Origin: Gammaproteobacteria bacterium
GTDB lineage: Bacteria > Pseudomonadota > Gammaproteobacteria > Methylococcales > Methylomonadaceae
Reading direction: 5' to 3'
DNA length: 8,878 nt
Assembly: GCA_024511045.1 (NCBI GenBank)
Contig: JANEMG010000077.1
Coordinates: forward strand, 1-8,878
Of this stretch, positions 1 through 7,026 are shown piece by piece; position 1 is the stretch's first letter, and each line of letters begins with the position of its first letter. Made by a program: the position numbers and the translations under genes. The notes under the pieces were generated by a model. That model worked only from the letters and a program-made list of their open reading frames with translations, was not told where the DNA came from and did no database searches.

Positions 1-96
1 GCCCGGCAGAAGGAAATCGCCAGGGACCTGAATTACGACCTGACCGATCACAGTCTTTACCTGTACGGATTGTGCCCCGACTGCAAAAAAAGCTGA
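1..96 (+). CDS. fur: Fur-family transcriptional regulator, C-terminal fragment (5' end outside window)
   Basis: The window opens inside this gene and shows its last 31 codons, ending in TGA at 94-96. The visible protein starts ARQKEIARDLNYDLTDHSLY and ends LYGLCPDCKKS. The run 'TDHSLYLYG' followed by a Cys-x-x-Cys pair (CPDC) is characteristic of the dimerisation domain end of Fur ferric uptake regulators, where the C-terminal cysteines belong to a structural zinc site. Fur represses iron-acquisition genes when bound to ferrous iron. The DNA-binding N-terminus is not visible, so a Fur paralogue cannot be fully excluded. Zur and PerR usually differ in this stretch. The next gene starts 133 bases downstream on the same strand. 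No clear terminator separates them. Confidence 0.85.
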   Translation, partial: ARQKEIARDLNYDLTDHSLYLYGLCPDCKKS

Positions 97-229
97 CAGG
101 AAGTTCCAGCGTCGATCCAGCGTCGCCGGTGGACTGCCGCTGTCTATAAGCCGCCCCGCTGCTTGGGACCCGCTTTGTCTCTTCCCCGGATACCACCCTT
201 TCAATTCAATCGCCTGATTTATCTCATCC
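97..229. other. Fur-lolC intergenic gap with short direct repeat
   Basis: This 133-base gap holds a 9-base direct repeat, CCAGCGTCG, at 106-114 and 117-125. A TATAAG sequence at 145-150 could be a -10 box, but no matching -35 box sits at a proper distance. I see no strong hairpin terminator and no Shine-Dalgarno sequence directly ahead of the permease ATG. How the lol operon is transcribed is not visible here. Confidence 0.3.
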
Positions 230-1477
230 ATGTTTAGACCCCTGATTCTCTATATCGGCCTGCGCTATACCCGGGCCAAACGGCGGACCCGGTTCATCTC
301 CTTCATCACCCTGACTTCCATTCTCGGCATTGCTCTGGGTGTTACCGCCTTGATTACCGTGCTTTCGGTGATGAACGGCTTCGAAGCCGAGCTGCGCGAA
401 CGTATCCTGGGCATGACTTCGCACAGCACCATCACCGGTTATTATGGAAAACTGAAGGATTGGCAGGTCTTGCAGAAACAGCTGAAGGACTATCCCCATG
501 TCCAGGGTTCGGCCCCTTTTATCAATGGCCAGGTGATGATCAATGCCGGCCGCCGCGTCAGCGGAACGGCGTTGCGCGGGGTGCTGCCGGATCACGAACC
601 TGAGGTCTCGGAAGTGGCCGGTAAAATGGTCAGCGGTGATTTGCAGCTGCTTGTGCCGGGCAGATACGGCATCATTCTCGGGCGGGAACTGGCCAATTAT
701 CTGGGGGTCGTCAGCGGCGAGAAAATCACCGTCATCAGTCCGCAGGTCAATTCCACGCCAGCGGGAATCATACCCCGTCTGCGGCGTTTTACCGTGGTCG
801 GGATATTCGAGGTGGGCATGTATGAATACGATCGCAACATGGCCATCATTCACCTGGCCGATGCGGCAAAACTGTTTCGCCTGGGAGATGCGGTCTCCGG
901 GCTGCGCCTGAAGCTGGATGATATCTTCAATGCGCCGCGGATCAGCCGTGGTCTGGCGAAAAAGCTGCGGCACCAGTACCGGGTCAATGACTGGACCCAG
1001 GCGCACAGCAACTTTTTTCGCGCGATCAAGACCGAAAAGCGGGTGATGTTCATCATTTTACTGCTGATCGTTGCGGTAGCGGCGTTCAATATCGTTTCCA
1101 CGCTGGTGATGGTGGTGACCGACAAACGCGGCGATATCGCGATACTGCGCACACAGGGTCTGTCGCCGCGGCAGGTGATGGGCATCTTCATTGTCTTGGG
1201 CGCTGTAATTGGTGCCACGGGTACGTTGCTGGGCACCATCGGGGGCGTGCTGCTGGCGTTGAACGTGGAAACCATCGTGCCGGCCATCGAGCGGTTTTTC
1301 GAAGTCGAATTCCTGGCGGCCGACGTTTACTACATCAGTGATCTTCCATCCAAACTGGAATGGCAGGATGTCTACCAGATTGCCGCGATGGCCTTTGTCC
1401 TGTCGCTGCTCGCAACCCTCTATCCCGCCTGGCAGGCGGCCAAAGTCAACCCTGCGGAAGTGCTTCGCTATGAATGA
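230..1477 (+). CDS. lolC: LolC/LolE-family lipoprotein-releasing ABC transporter permease
   Basis: This 415-residue inner-membrane permease works with LolD to extract outer-membrane lipoproteins and pass them to the chaperone LolA. The layout is typical of the family. A cytoplasmic N-terminus leads into TM1 (about residues 27-49, ending VLSVMNGFE), followed by a large periplasmic domain (about 50-270). Three C-terminal helices of the FtsX/MacB type lie near 272-296, 316-346 and 381-402. Conserved pieces include AFNIVSTLVMVV and DIAILRTQGLS (coupling region, about 302-312). Residues 170-187 (PQVNSTPAGIIPRLRRF) align by eye with the LolC 'Hook' that binds LolA. ATG 230 is the only start, because an in-frame TGA lies at 215-217. 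No good ribosome site precedes it. There is no second permease gene next to it, so this could be the LolF-type single permease that acts as a homodimer. The choice between lolC, lolE and lolF is uncertain. Confidence 0.93.
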   Translation: MFRPLILYIGLRYTRAKRRTRFISFITLTSILGIALGVTALITVLSVMNGFEAELRERILGMTSHSTITGYYGKLKDWQVLQKQLKDYPHVQGSAPFINGQVMINAGRRVSGTALRGVLPDHEPEVSEVAGKMVSGDLQLLVPGRYGIILGRELANYLGVVSGEKITVISPQVNSTPAGIIPRLRRFTVVGIFEVGMYEYDRNMAIIHLADAAKLFRLGDAVSGLRLKLDDIFNAPRISRGLAKKLRHQYRVNDWTQAHSNFFRAIKTEKRVMFIILLLIVAVAAFNIVSTLVMVVTDKRGDIAILRTQGLSPRQVMGIFIVLGAVIGATGTLLGTIGGVLLALNVETIVPAIERFFEVEFLAADVYYISDLPSKLEWQDVYQIAAMAFVLSLLATLYPAWQAAKVNPAEVLRYE

Positions 1478-2150
1478 TCCGATAATTCTCCAATGCAGCA
1501 ATCTCAGCAAACGCTTCCAGCAGGGCGAACTGGATGTGGAGGTGTTGAAGGATGTCAATCTGCAGGTGCGGACCGGCCAGCGCCTGGCGATCATGGGGGC
1601 TTCCGGCTCCGGCAAGACCACGCTGCTGCATTTGCTGGCGGGATTGGAGAAGCCGACCGCGGGCGAAGTCGTGCTCGATGGCGTCAATCTGAATTCGGTC
1701 AGGGAAAGCAGACTGGGGCAATTGCGCAACCGCTCCCTGGGATTCATTTTCCAGTTTCATCATTTGCTGGGGGAATTTACCGTGCTGGAGAATGTCGCGA
1801 TGCCTCTGCTGATCGCCGGCATGCCGGTAAAAACGGCGCAGGACAAGGCGACCGGACTGCTGCAGCGGGTCGGACTGGGGCACCGGATCGCGCACAAGCC
1901 GGGGGAAATCTCCGGGGGCGAACGGCAGCGCGCCGCAGTCGCCAGGGCCCTGATCAACCGCCCCAAGTGTGTGCTCGCCGATGAGCCCACCGGCAACCTG
2001 GACAGCCATACCGCCGAGCAGGTCTATGAACTGATGCTGGAATTGAACCAGGAACTCAAGGTCAGCTTCCTGGTCGTCACGCACGATGCCAGGCTGGCAT
2101 CCAGAATGGATACTATACTGCATATGGAAGATGGCAAAGTGGTGGGCTGA
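1470..2150 (+). CDS. lolD: LolD, ATP-binding subunit of the lipoprotein-releasing complex
   Basis: This 226-residue cytoplasmic ABC ATPase, the usual size for LolD, powers lipoprotein release by the Lol permease. All nucleotide-binding motifs are present: Walker A GASGSGKT at 43-50, Q-loop Gln95 (GFIFQFHHLL), signature ISGGERQR at 147-154, Walker B CVLADE at 167-172 with catalytic Glu172, the D-loop in GNLD, and the H-loop His205 in VVTHD. The FQFHHLLGEFTVLENVAMP segment after the Q-loop is typical of the LolD/MacB/FtsE group. The ATG at 1470 lies inside the last codons of the permease gene, giving an 8-base overlap that suggests translational coupling. GGAAG at 1456-1460 is a fitting ribosome site. 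A longer reading frame begins at 1338, but its extra residues do not resemble LolD and duplicate permease coding sequence. Confidence 0.96.
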   Translation: MNDPIILQCSNLSKRFQQGELDVEVLKDVNLQVRTGQRLAIMGASGSGKTTLLHLLAGLEKPTAGEVVLDGVNLNSVRESRLGQLRNRSLGFIFQFHHLLGEFTVLENVAMPLLIAGMPVKTAQDKATGLLQRVGLGHRIAHKPGEISGGERQRAAVARALINRPKCVLADEPTGNLDSHTAEQVYELMLELNQELKVSFLVVTHDARLASRMDTILHMEDGKVVG

Positions 2151-2370
2151 ATCGCGGTGTTTCCAGGGCGTTCCCGCTCCTGTGGTGCTTTGACAGCATT
2201 CCAGTGCAGAGTGCGGGAGCGATGAATAAGCCCTTGCTTGTGCAGCGCAGTGAATTTGACCAGGCACCTGGATGATCGTCCAGCAACATTCGGCACATTA
2301 ACACTCCTCTTCGGCAGCAGTCGAGGCTGCAGCGTTTTTAAAACCCGATCTTGCCGTCCGGACGTAACAA
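2151..2370. other. lolD-comEC intergenic gap with small hairpins
   Basis: I see no supported gene in these 220 bases. Small inverted repeats are present: a near-palindrome CCAGGCACCTGG at 2260-2271, CTGGA/TCCAG at 2268-2272 and 2279-2283, and GCAGC/GCTGC at 2314-2318 and 2326-2330. The last is followed by AGCGTTTTTA and could act as a weak terminator for lolD. Only the last has a T-rich tail, and its 5-bp stem is short. Confidence 0.3.
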
Positions 2371-4555
2371 ATGCCGTCATTCGTTATCCTGTTCACCCTG
2401 GCCATCCTGCTTTTTCAGCAATTGCCCGATTTGCCGGACAGCAGCTGGCTTTGGCCGGGGCTGGCAGCCGCAGCCGCTGCGCTGTTCTACAGACGCTGGC
2501 GAGTGCTGGCATTCATGACCGGCCTGCTCTGGGCGTTCCTGTTTGCCATCACCAGGCTGGACAGCCAGTTGCCAGCGGAGCTGCAGGGCAGGGATATGAC
2601 CATTGAAGGTGTCATCATCGGATTGCCGCAAAGCGATGAACGGCGCGTGCGCTTCGATTTCGCCGTTGTCCGGTGGCCGCAGGCCGCCGCCAGCAAGCTG
2701 CCCGAAAAAATCCGCTTGAGCTGGTATTATCCTGATGCCGCCATTGAATCCGGCCAGCGCTGGCGCTTCACGGTGCGCCTGAAACGCCCCCATGGCAACA
2801 GCAATCCTGGCGGCTTCGATTATGCACGCTGGCTTTTTATCAAGGGCATTGGCGCCACCGGCTACGTCAGGAAAAAGCCCGAACCCCGGTTGCTCGGTGT
2901 GCCTTCCTGGCCCAGTATCTCCCGCTGGCGACAGGACATTGCAAAACGGATTTCCGCACTGCTGCCGGGCAGCGGCAGCCTGGGCGTGATTCAGGCCCTG
3001 GTGATCGGTGTGCGCCAGGACATAACGCCGGAGCAGTGGCATCTGTTCCGCCGCACCGGCACCGTGCATCTGATTGCCATCTCCGGCCTGCATATCGGCC
3101 TGATCGCCGGTCTGATCTATTTCCTGGTGCTGAAAGCGACTGCCTGGACGGGCATTTTGCGTGTGGCGCCGCCCAGAGCGGCGGCCATTGCAGCCGTCAT
3201 CGCGGGGTTGTTCTATGCCGCGCTGGCCGGTTTCGCGGTGCCCACACAGCGGGCGCTGATCATGCTGGCCATGGTCATGGCCGGCATCTACTGGCAGCGC
3301 AATCTGCGCCCCCTGCATGTGCTCAGCTGCGCCCTGCTGGCCATACTGCTGCTGGACCCTCTGGCAGTGCTCTCAGCAGGCTTCTGGCTGTCCTTTCTGG
3401 CGGTCGCGCTGATACTTTACGCGATGGCGGGACGCCTTGGCAGGCCCGGCTATTGGGCAGGGGTGTGGAAAGTGAATTGGGTTACCAGCATTGGCCTGAC
3501 GCCGGTACTGCTGCCGTTTTTTCAGCAGGTTTCGTTGATCGCGCCGCTGGCCAACCTGGTGGCTGTGCCGCTGATCAGCCTGGGCATCATTCCCCTGCTG
3601 CTGTTGGCGGTGGTTTTGCTGTTCATCGCGCCGCCGCTGGGGCAATGGCTGCTGCAGCTGGGTCAGCCGGTCATCTGGGCGGTACTGCTGGCTTTGTCGG
3701 GTTGCCTGCTGTTGCTTGCACCGCGCGGTGTTCCCGGCCGCTGGCTGGATGTCGTCCTGTTTCTGCCGCTGTTGTTTGCCGAGCCACAGCGGCCTGCCGC
3801 CGGGACTGTGGAAATGACGCTGCTGGATGTCGGTCAGGGGCTTTCGGCGGTAGTCCGTACCGCGGGACATGTGCTGGTGTTCGATGCCGGCGCGAAATAC
3901 TCGGACCGGTTCGACATGGGGGAGAGCGTCGTGCTGCCTTTTTTGCGGTCCCGGCAAGACCGGCGCATCGATGCCCTGATCGTCAGCCATGGCGACAACG
4001 ACCATATCGGCGGCGTTGCATCGCTCAGGCAGGGAATGGCCGTCGACAGGATCTACAGCAGCGTGCCGCAATTACTTGGAGGTGGCAACGTACAGCCGTG
4101 CAGGGCAGAGCTGGCATTGGGACGGCGTGGCGTTTACCCTGCTCGCCCGGCGAACAGGGCTTTGAAGGAGAAAATGACAATTCCTGTGTGCTGCAGATTG
4201 CCAGCCGTTACGGGAAAATTCTCTTGACAGGCGATATCGAGGCGCCGGCCGAAGCCTGGCTGACGCATCACTACGGTGAACGGCTGCAGGCGACCGTGCT
4301 GGTGGCCGCGCATCATGGCAGCAACACTTCATCGACGTTGCCCTTTCTGCAGCAGGTCAGACCGGAAATTGTCCTGATCTCGGCAGGCGCTATCGCAACC
4401 GCTTCGGATTTCCCGCTGAGCAGGTTCTGCAGCGCTACCGGCAGATTCATGCCCGCTGGTACGACACCGCCGATTCCGGGGCGGTGACAGTGGTCATGGG
4501 TGGAACATTGTCGGTGCGGAGCTACCGGGAACAGCACCGGCGCTACTGGCAGTGA
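2371..4555 (+). pseudogene. comEC: ComEC/Rec2-family DNA uptake channel, frameshifted in its C-terminal domain
   Basis: ComEC forms the inner-membrane channel that carries single-stranded DNA into the cell during transformation. The first ~576 codons are intact. N-terminal helices (about 1-60) are followed by a soluble OB-like domain ending NPGGFDYARWLF...GATGYVR (145-167). The multi-helix Competence domain then begins at about residue 205 and carries the hallmark HLIAISGLHIG (233-243). The metallo-beta-lactamase-like domain starts near residue 480 (LLDVGQG) and has the metal motif SHGDNDHIGG. After that the protein runs through three frames: frame 1 to about 4101, frame 2 to about 4144, frame 3 from 4146 (NDNSCVLQI, LLTGDIE, AAHHGS), then frame 2 again from 4391 (YRNRFGF) to the TGA at 4553-4555. 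Joined up, this would be about 728 residues, normal for ComEC. As written, translation stops at 4225-4227 after 618 residues. True decay and sequencing error both fit. ATG 2371 is fixed by a TAA at 2365. Confidence 0.88.
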
Positions 4556-4557
4556 TG

Positions 4558-4594
4558 AATGGTTTGTTCGTTGCGTGAAACGGAAAAAACCATT
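4558..4594. terminator. Possible bidirectional terminator between convergent comEC and hydrolase genes
   Basis: AATGGTTT at 4558-4565 pairs perfectly with AAACCATT at 4587-4594. An inner CGTT/AACG pair (4569-4572 and 4579-4582) extends the hairpin across an interior loop. It sits between two genes whose 3' ends face each other, where a shared terminator is expected. There is no strong T-tract on the plus side. On the minus strand the structure is also not followed by a clear T-run, so function is uncertain. Confidence 0.3.
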
Positions 4595-4642
4595 GCGCGG
4601 TAAAATCTGTTGTACTTCTTCTCTTTGACGGGGGGCAATACC

Positions 4643-5854
4643 TCATGGATATTCGATGCGCAATTGCAGCCATGCGTCGATCTTGTGCAATAGCTCTCGC
4701 GTCAAATCCGGCGTGGAAAAAAGATGTTCGTGGTGGTTCTTCCCGGCCAGCATCATAACCTGGTTGTGCGGATGATTGCCCAGCGTGGCAGCGGCAAAAT
4801 CGCTGCTTCCCCAGGCAGGCGTGATGGGATCGTGCTCGGAATAAATGAGCAAATAGGGTGTATTGAAATCCGCCATCGTGCCTCTGAACTGGATCACTGC
4901 TTTTTCCACGGCCAGCACATAGCGCAGAATCGAGCGGCGGATGATGTAAGGGTCGGCTCTCTGGCGTTTGCGCTGTTCTTCCCAGTTGCTCAGGTATTCC
5001 GTGACCCAGTCTGGAGTGGTCGGTGAAGACACTTGGTGCATGCCGGGCAACGACAGAAACTCGATCAGTGCATCCTGAAGGGGAACGGCAAGCAATGCCA
5101 GAATCTGATTGAACAACAGCAACGGCAGCGCTTCGTTGTGCGGGTTGAGAAAATGTTCATGGGTATGGTAGCTGAATCGGACCAGTGGGTTTTGAAACCA
5201 GCCCCGCCAGCCAGGGACCTGGGTGACGGAAAAAGCGGGGCCGGTGAAAATGATGCCGCCGATCCTGTTTTTCAGGATGCTGTGCGGGGTTTGCAGCAGA
5301 TAGGAAGCGGAAACCAGTGAGCCCAGGCTGTGCGACAGAATGAAAACCGGCAGCTTTTTACCATCCGGCTGCCGCGTACAGCGTTGCATCAGATAGAGCA
5401 GAGCCTGTTCAAGGTCGTCTCGCAGGGGCTGAAGATCGCGTATTTGCGCCTGTTCGAGAAACGCATCGCTGACATCGACAGAATCCACCCCGGCATCCAG
5501 GCGCTTCTGCGCCTGTGCAAAAACCCGGTTGCTGAGACCGTGCGCCGTAAGATCGACCCCGGCGACGATGTACCGGTCAGCAAAATAACCAGCGATCTGC
5601 GCATAACGGCCAATGTATTCATTCATGCCATGAACGATCAGGATACACGCTTCGGCAGGGCGGCCTTCCTCCGGCAGCTTGATTTACAGATGCCTGCTGC
5701 GTTCCTTGCCGAAGTTCAAAACAATCTCTTCGCCCCACAGAGGATAGGGTTTTCTGACGCTTCGCGGTTGTGAGCAGCCAGCAAGGAACATCAGCAGCAG
5801 CAGGGACGATGATAAACGACTGAGGAATGGCGCCATGCGATCAAGTGTGGACAT
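4643..5854 (-). pseudogene. Alpha/beta hydrolase lipoprotein (serine lipase/lysophospholipase-like) with in-frame stop at codon 57
   Basis: Read from the ATG at 5854-5852, the frame gives a lipoprotein signal peptide (MSTLDRMAPF, then LLLLMFLAGC with lipobox Cys27) and continues through codon 56. A TAA at 5686-5684 then interrupts it, after which the same frame runs on to TGA at 4645-4643. Ignoring the stop, the protein is 403 residues. It belongs to the monoacylglycerol lipase/lysophospholipase-like alpha/beta hydrolases. It has an oxyanion-hole HGMNEY (residues 75-80), nucleophile elbow SHSLGS (Ser176; the usual first Gly is Ser), catalytic Asp342 in YSEHDPITP and His near 374 in GKNHHEHL. 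A restart at Met77 (5626) would lose the signal peptide and the HG of the oxyanion hole, so its 327-residue product is probably inactive. The TAA is one base from CAA (Gln), so a nonsense mutation or sequencing error would explain it. It converges with comEC. The substrate cannot be told. Confidence 0.82.
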
Positions 5855-5882
5855 TGTCGATGTTTTGATTGGAGATTAGTAT

Positions 5883-6159
5883 TTCCTGATTACGTATGAC
5901 CCTCAGTTTATCTGAAATCCTATAATTCTTGTCATCCCGACGACAGCGCAGCACCTGTTTTGAACTGCCTTATTGAGAGGTTGAATCCGCCTTGTTTTCC
6001 AAATCCAGGTAAAACAAGTGTTCCTCTAAAAGGAAAATAGGTGCTGTACAAGGAGGGATCTTGAGCGTTGCTACATTGCCATGACGCCCAGGATTTCTCC
6101 TGCCGTCGAAATGACACTTTGTTGGTCTTCCCGATAGTAGTGCAACACCTGTTTTGTAT
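5883..6159 (+). repeat. Palindromic dispersed element, copy A (GCAGCACCTG family)
   Basis: Bases 5883-5958 match 8512-8587 at 68 of 76 positions with no gaps. Bases 6105-6159 match 8681-8735 at 47 of 55. Inside, GCAGCACCTGTTTT (5948-5961) faces an imperfect inverted partner at 6034-6047 (2 mismatches). Between them lies TTGAATCCGCC with a degenerate partner GAGAGG, which matches the internal hairpin of copy B read in reverse. Copy A is about 53 bases longer than copy C, mainly in 6050-6104. A further left-type arm, TGCAACACCTGTTTT, sits at 6141-6155. No coding frame is conserved between copies. The copy begins 29 bases upstream of the hydrolase start, so it probably replaced or supplies that gene's promoter region. 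Confidence 0.8.
5907..5935 (-). promoter_or_regulatory. Possible minus-strand promoter within the repeat, for the hydrolase gene
   Basis: On the minus strand ATGACA (5935-5930) and GATAAA (5912-5907) are separated by 17 bases. These match 5 of 6 and 4 of 6 positions of the sigma-70 consensus. The predicted start of transcription lies about 45 bases ahead of the hydrolase ATG. In the other copy of the repeat the -10 equivalent is changed to GCAAAA, so the promoter would be specific to this copy. Weak evidence only. Confidence 0.22.
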
Positions 6160-6431
6160 CGATAAGTAGTGGATGACAGTGATGACTCGACATTGATTGA
6201 CCGCTGTTTTTCACTTTGGGAAATAGCTGAAGCTTGTGGGTAATCAGAATCTGAAAAGGAGGAGTGTCCCCTGAGTATTGAACCCGGTTCTCATGTTTCT
6301 GGCTATACGCATTTATTGCGAGGGAAGCTTGCATTTATGGCTAAACAAGCGTATATGGATAATCTTGACGTTAATCGCGTTGATACAATAGCTCGCTAAC
6401 TAGTTTCCGTCTATTAATGACGGGAACGAAC
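6160..6431. other. Unassigned stretch between repeat copies
   Basis: I recognise no gene, RNA or complete repeat in these 272 bases, which are visibly more AT-rich than the flanking core genes. A minus-strand reading frame starting at 6334 gives 87 residues but has no ribosome site and runs into the repeat, so I do not support it. Short similar words, such as the GACGGGAACGAACGCAGCACCTG junction at its right end, suggest it may be the remains of earlier repeat insertions. Confidence 0.3.
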
Positions 6432-6531
6432 GCAGCACCTGTTTTTGTTATGGCACTTAATGTCTTTTGCAGGTATTGTTTAATTGGCGGATTCAACCCG
6501 CCATTGCACAGTCATGGAAAACAGGTGCTGC
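6432..6531 (+). repeat. Palindromic element, copy B, with perfect 14-bp terminal inverted repeats
   Basis: GCAGCACCTGTTTT at 6432-6445 and AAAACAGGTGCTGC at 6518-6531 are perfect inverted repeats bounding a 100-base unit. Inside is a hairpin TGGCGG (6485-6490) and CCGCCA (6498-6503) with loop ATTCAAC. The 3' part (CCGCC, CATTGCA, CAGGTGCTGCAC) resembles copy C. In reverse complement the hairpin and its spacing to the terminus match copy A, so A and B are in opposite internal orientation. Its long flanking arms are absent, so this is the minimal form. The size and structure are MITE-like or REP-like. No transposase is visible in the window. Confidence 0.75.
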
Positions 6532-6537
6532 ACTAAT

Positions 6538-6653
6538 CCGGCACAGGGAGGTGCCGGCATAATCAATGGCCACAAGTCATTGATTATGAAGAAAACAGCC
6601 AATCGTATTTGCTGTTTTATTGCTATAAACATCCCATGGATGGGTGTTTATAG
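6538..6653. other. Four consecutive hairpins, possible structured RNA or palindromic element
   Basis: Four inverted repeats follow each other with almost no spacing. (1) CCGGCAC 6538-6544 with GTGCCGG 6551-6557. (2) CATAATCAATG 6558-6568 with CATTGATTATG 6578-6588. (3) AAAACAGC 6592-6599 with GCTGTTTT 6611-6618. (4) CTATAAACATCCCA 6623-6636 with TGGGTGTTTATAG 6641-6653, which has one bulged T. The first three are perfect. Hairpin 3 ends in GCTGTTTTATT and could be a terminator in either direction. Hairpin 4 lies where the -35 region of the following lipoprotein gene would be and could be an operator. Whether the block acts as RNA, as DNA palindromes or as a repeat cannot be told from one copy. 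Confidence 0.6.
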
Positions 6654-6664
6654 ATGCTAACTAT

Positions 6665-6670
6665 TATAAT
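6665..6670 (+). promoter_or_regulatory. Putative -10 box of the small lipoprotein gene
   Basis: A perfect TATAAT lies 24 bases ahead of the ATG at 6695. The sequence 17 bases upstream (6642-6647, GGGTGT) is not a -35 box and falls inside the right arm of the fourth hairpin. If this promoter is used, it probably needs an activator or is controlled through that palindrome. Confidence 0.4.
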
Positions 6671-6694
6671 CAACTGGAAACAGAGGTGAACAAA

Positions 6695-6841
6695 ATGATG
6701 AGATTGTTTAAAGTGACTGTTGTCGTATTGGGAATGTTGCTGTTGAGCGGCTGTGGGGATCAGGTCTGGTGCGGGGAAAACGGATGTGAAGGGCAAAAAG
6801 GCGGCAATATCACTGCTGTCGGTGTTTCCTCGCTGCAATGA
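6695..6841 (+). CDS. Small predicted lipoprotein (48 residues)
   Basis: The protein is short, with a classic lipoprotein signal peptide: MMRLFK, a hydrophobic stretch VTVVVLGMLL, then lipobox LLSGC with Cys20 as the lipidated residue. The mature part is 29 residues with two further cysteines in VWCGENGCEG and a Gly-rich tail. Position +2 is Gly, so Lol-dependent sorting to the outer membrane would be expected by the usual rule. GAGGTG at 6684-6689 is a good ribosome site 5 bases ahead of ATG 6695, so I prefer this start over the upstream ATG at 6644, which would bury the signal peptide. The second ATG (6698) is nearly equivalent. The size is like entericidin-type peptides, but the sequence is not one I recognise. 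Function unknown. Confidence 0.65.
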   Translation: MMRLFKVTVVVLGMLLLSGCGDQVWCGENGCEGQKGGNITAVGVSSLQ

Positions 6842-6879
6842 ACCTCCCCCAATACCCCGATTCTGCATAGATTCCCTGG

Positions 6880-6900
6880 ACCGTGGCCTACGGCCGCGGT
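6880..6900 (+). terminator. Hairpin after the small lipoprotein gene, possible terminator
   Basis: ACCGTGGCC (6880-6888) pairs with GGCCGCGGT (6892-6900) through a three-base loop, with one G-T wobble. It is a compact, GC-rich stem 39 bases past the stop codon. The following GCTTAATCTG is only weakly T-rich, so intrinsic termination is possible but not assured. Confidence 0.35.
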
Positions 6901-6929
6901 GCTTAATCTGCTGAATCAATAGAAAATTT

Positions 6930-6972
6930 CAGGGGCGGGTACAGATTGATCGTTGATTTGTACCTGACCCTG
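6930..6972. repeat. REP-like long hairpin
   Basis: CAGGG (6930-6934) and GGTACAGAT (6938-6946) pair with ATTTGTACC (6956-6964) and CCCTG (6968-6972). A 3x3 interior loop separates the two stem parts and the terminal loop is TGATCGTTG. The one imperfect pair is a G-T wobble. Motifs of the form GTACCTGACCC occur, as I recall, in dispersed palindromes of other proteobacteria, but I cannot confirm it here. The next 54 bases (6973-7026) hold nothing I can name. Confidence 0.5.
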
Positions 6973-7026
6973 GCATTTGCTTGTTATGTGCATGCCTGCC
7001 CGTAAAACCAAATCCCCGTTTTGTGA

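Noticed and set aside
2151..2370. Short minus-strand open frames in the lolD-comEC gap
   Set aside because: They have no ribosome sites or family resemblance and run back into lolD on the opposite strand.
3036..4487. A 483-codon plus-strand frame overlapping comEC
   Set aside because: Only its end, from about 4146, is ComEC-like. The earlier part is an out-of-frame reading of the comEC membrane domain.
4724..5773. Plus-strand open frames opposite the hydrolase
   Set aside because: They match no family I know, and the minus strand carries the catalytic motifs of an alpha/beta hydrolase.
6071..6334. Minus-strand open frame of 87 residues starting at 6334
   Set aside because: It has no ribosome site, no recognisable domain, and its C-terminal part is read from a repeat arm that is non-coding in the other copy.
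5883..6531. CRISPR array or integron attC cluster
   Set aside because: The repeats are inverted, unevenly spaced and not followed by cas genes. The core lacks the GTTRRRY-type integrase sites of attC.
6569..6577. A placeholder entry with empty title appears in the findings list
   Set aside because: It carries no observation and should be ignored. The hairpin loop at these bases is covered by the four-hairpin finding.
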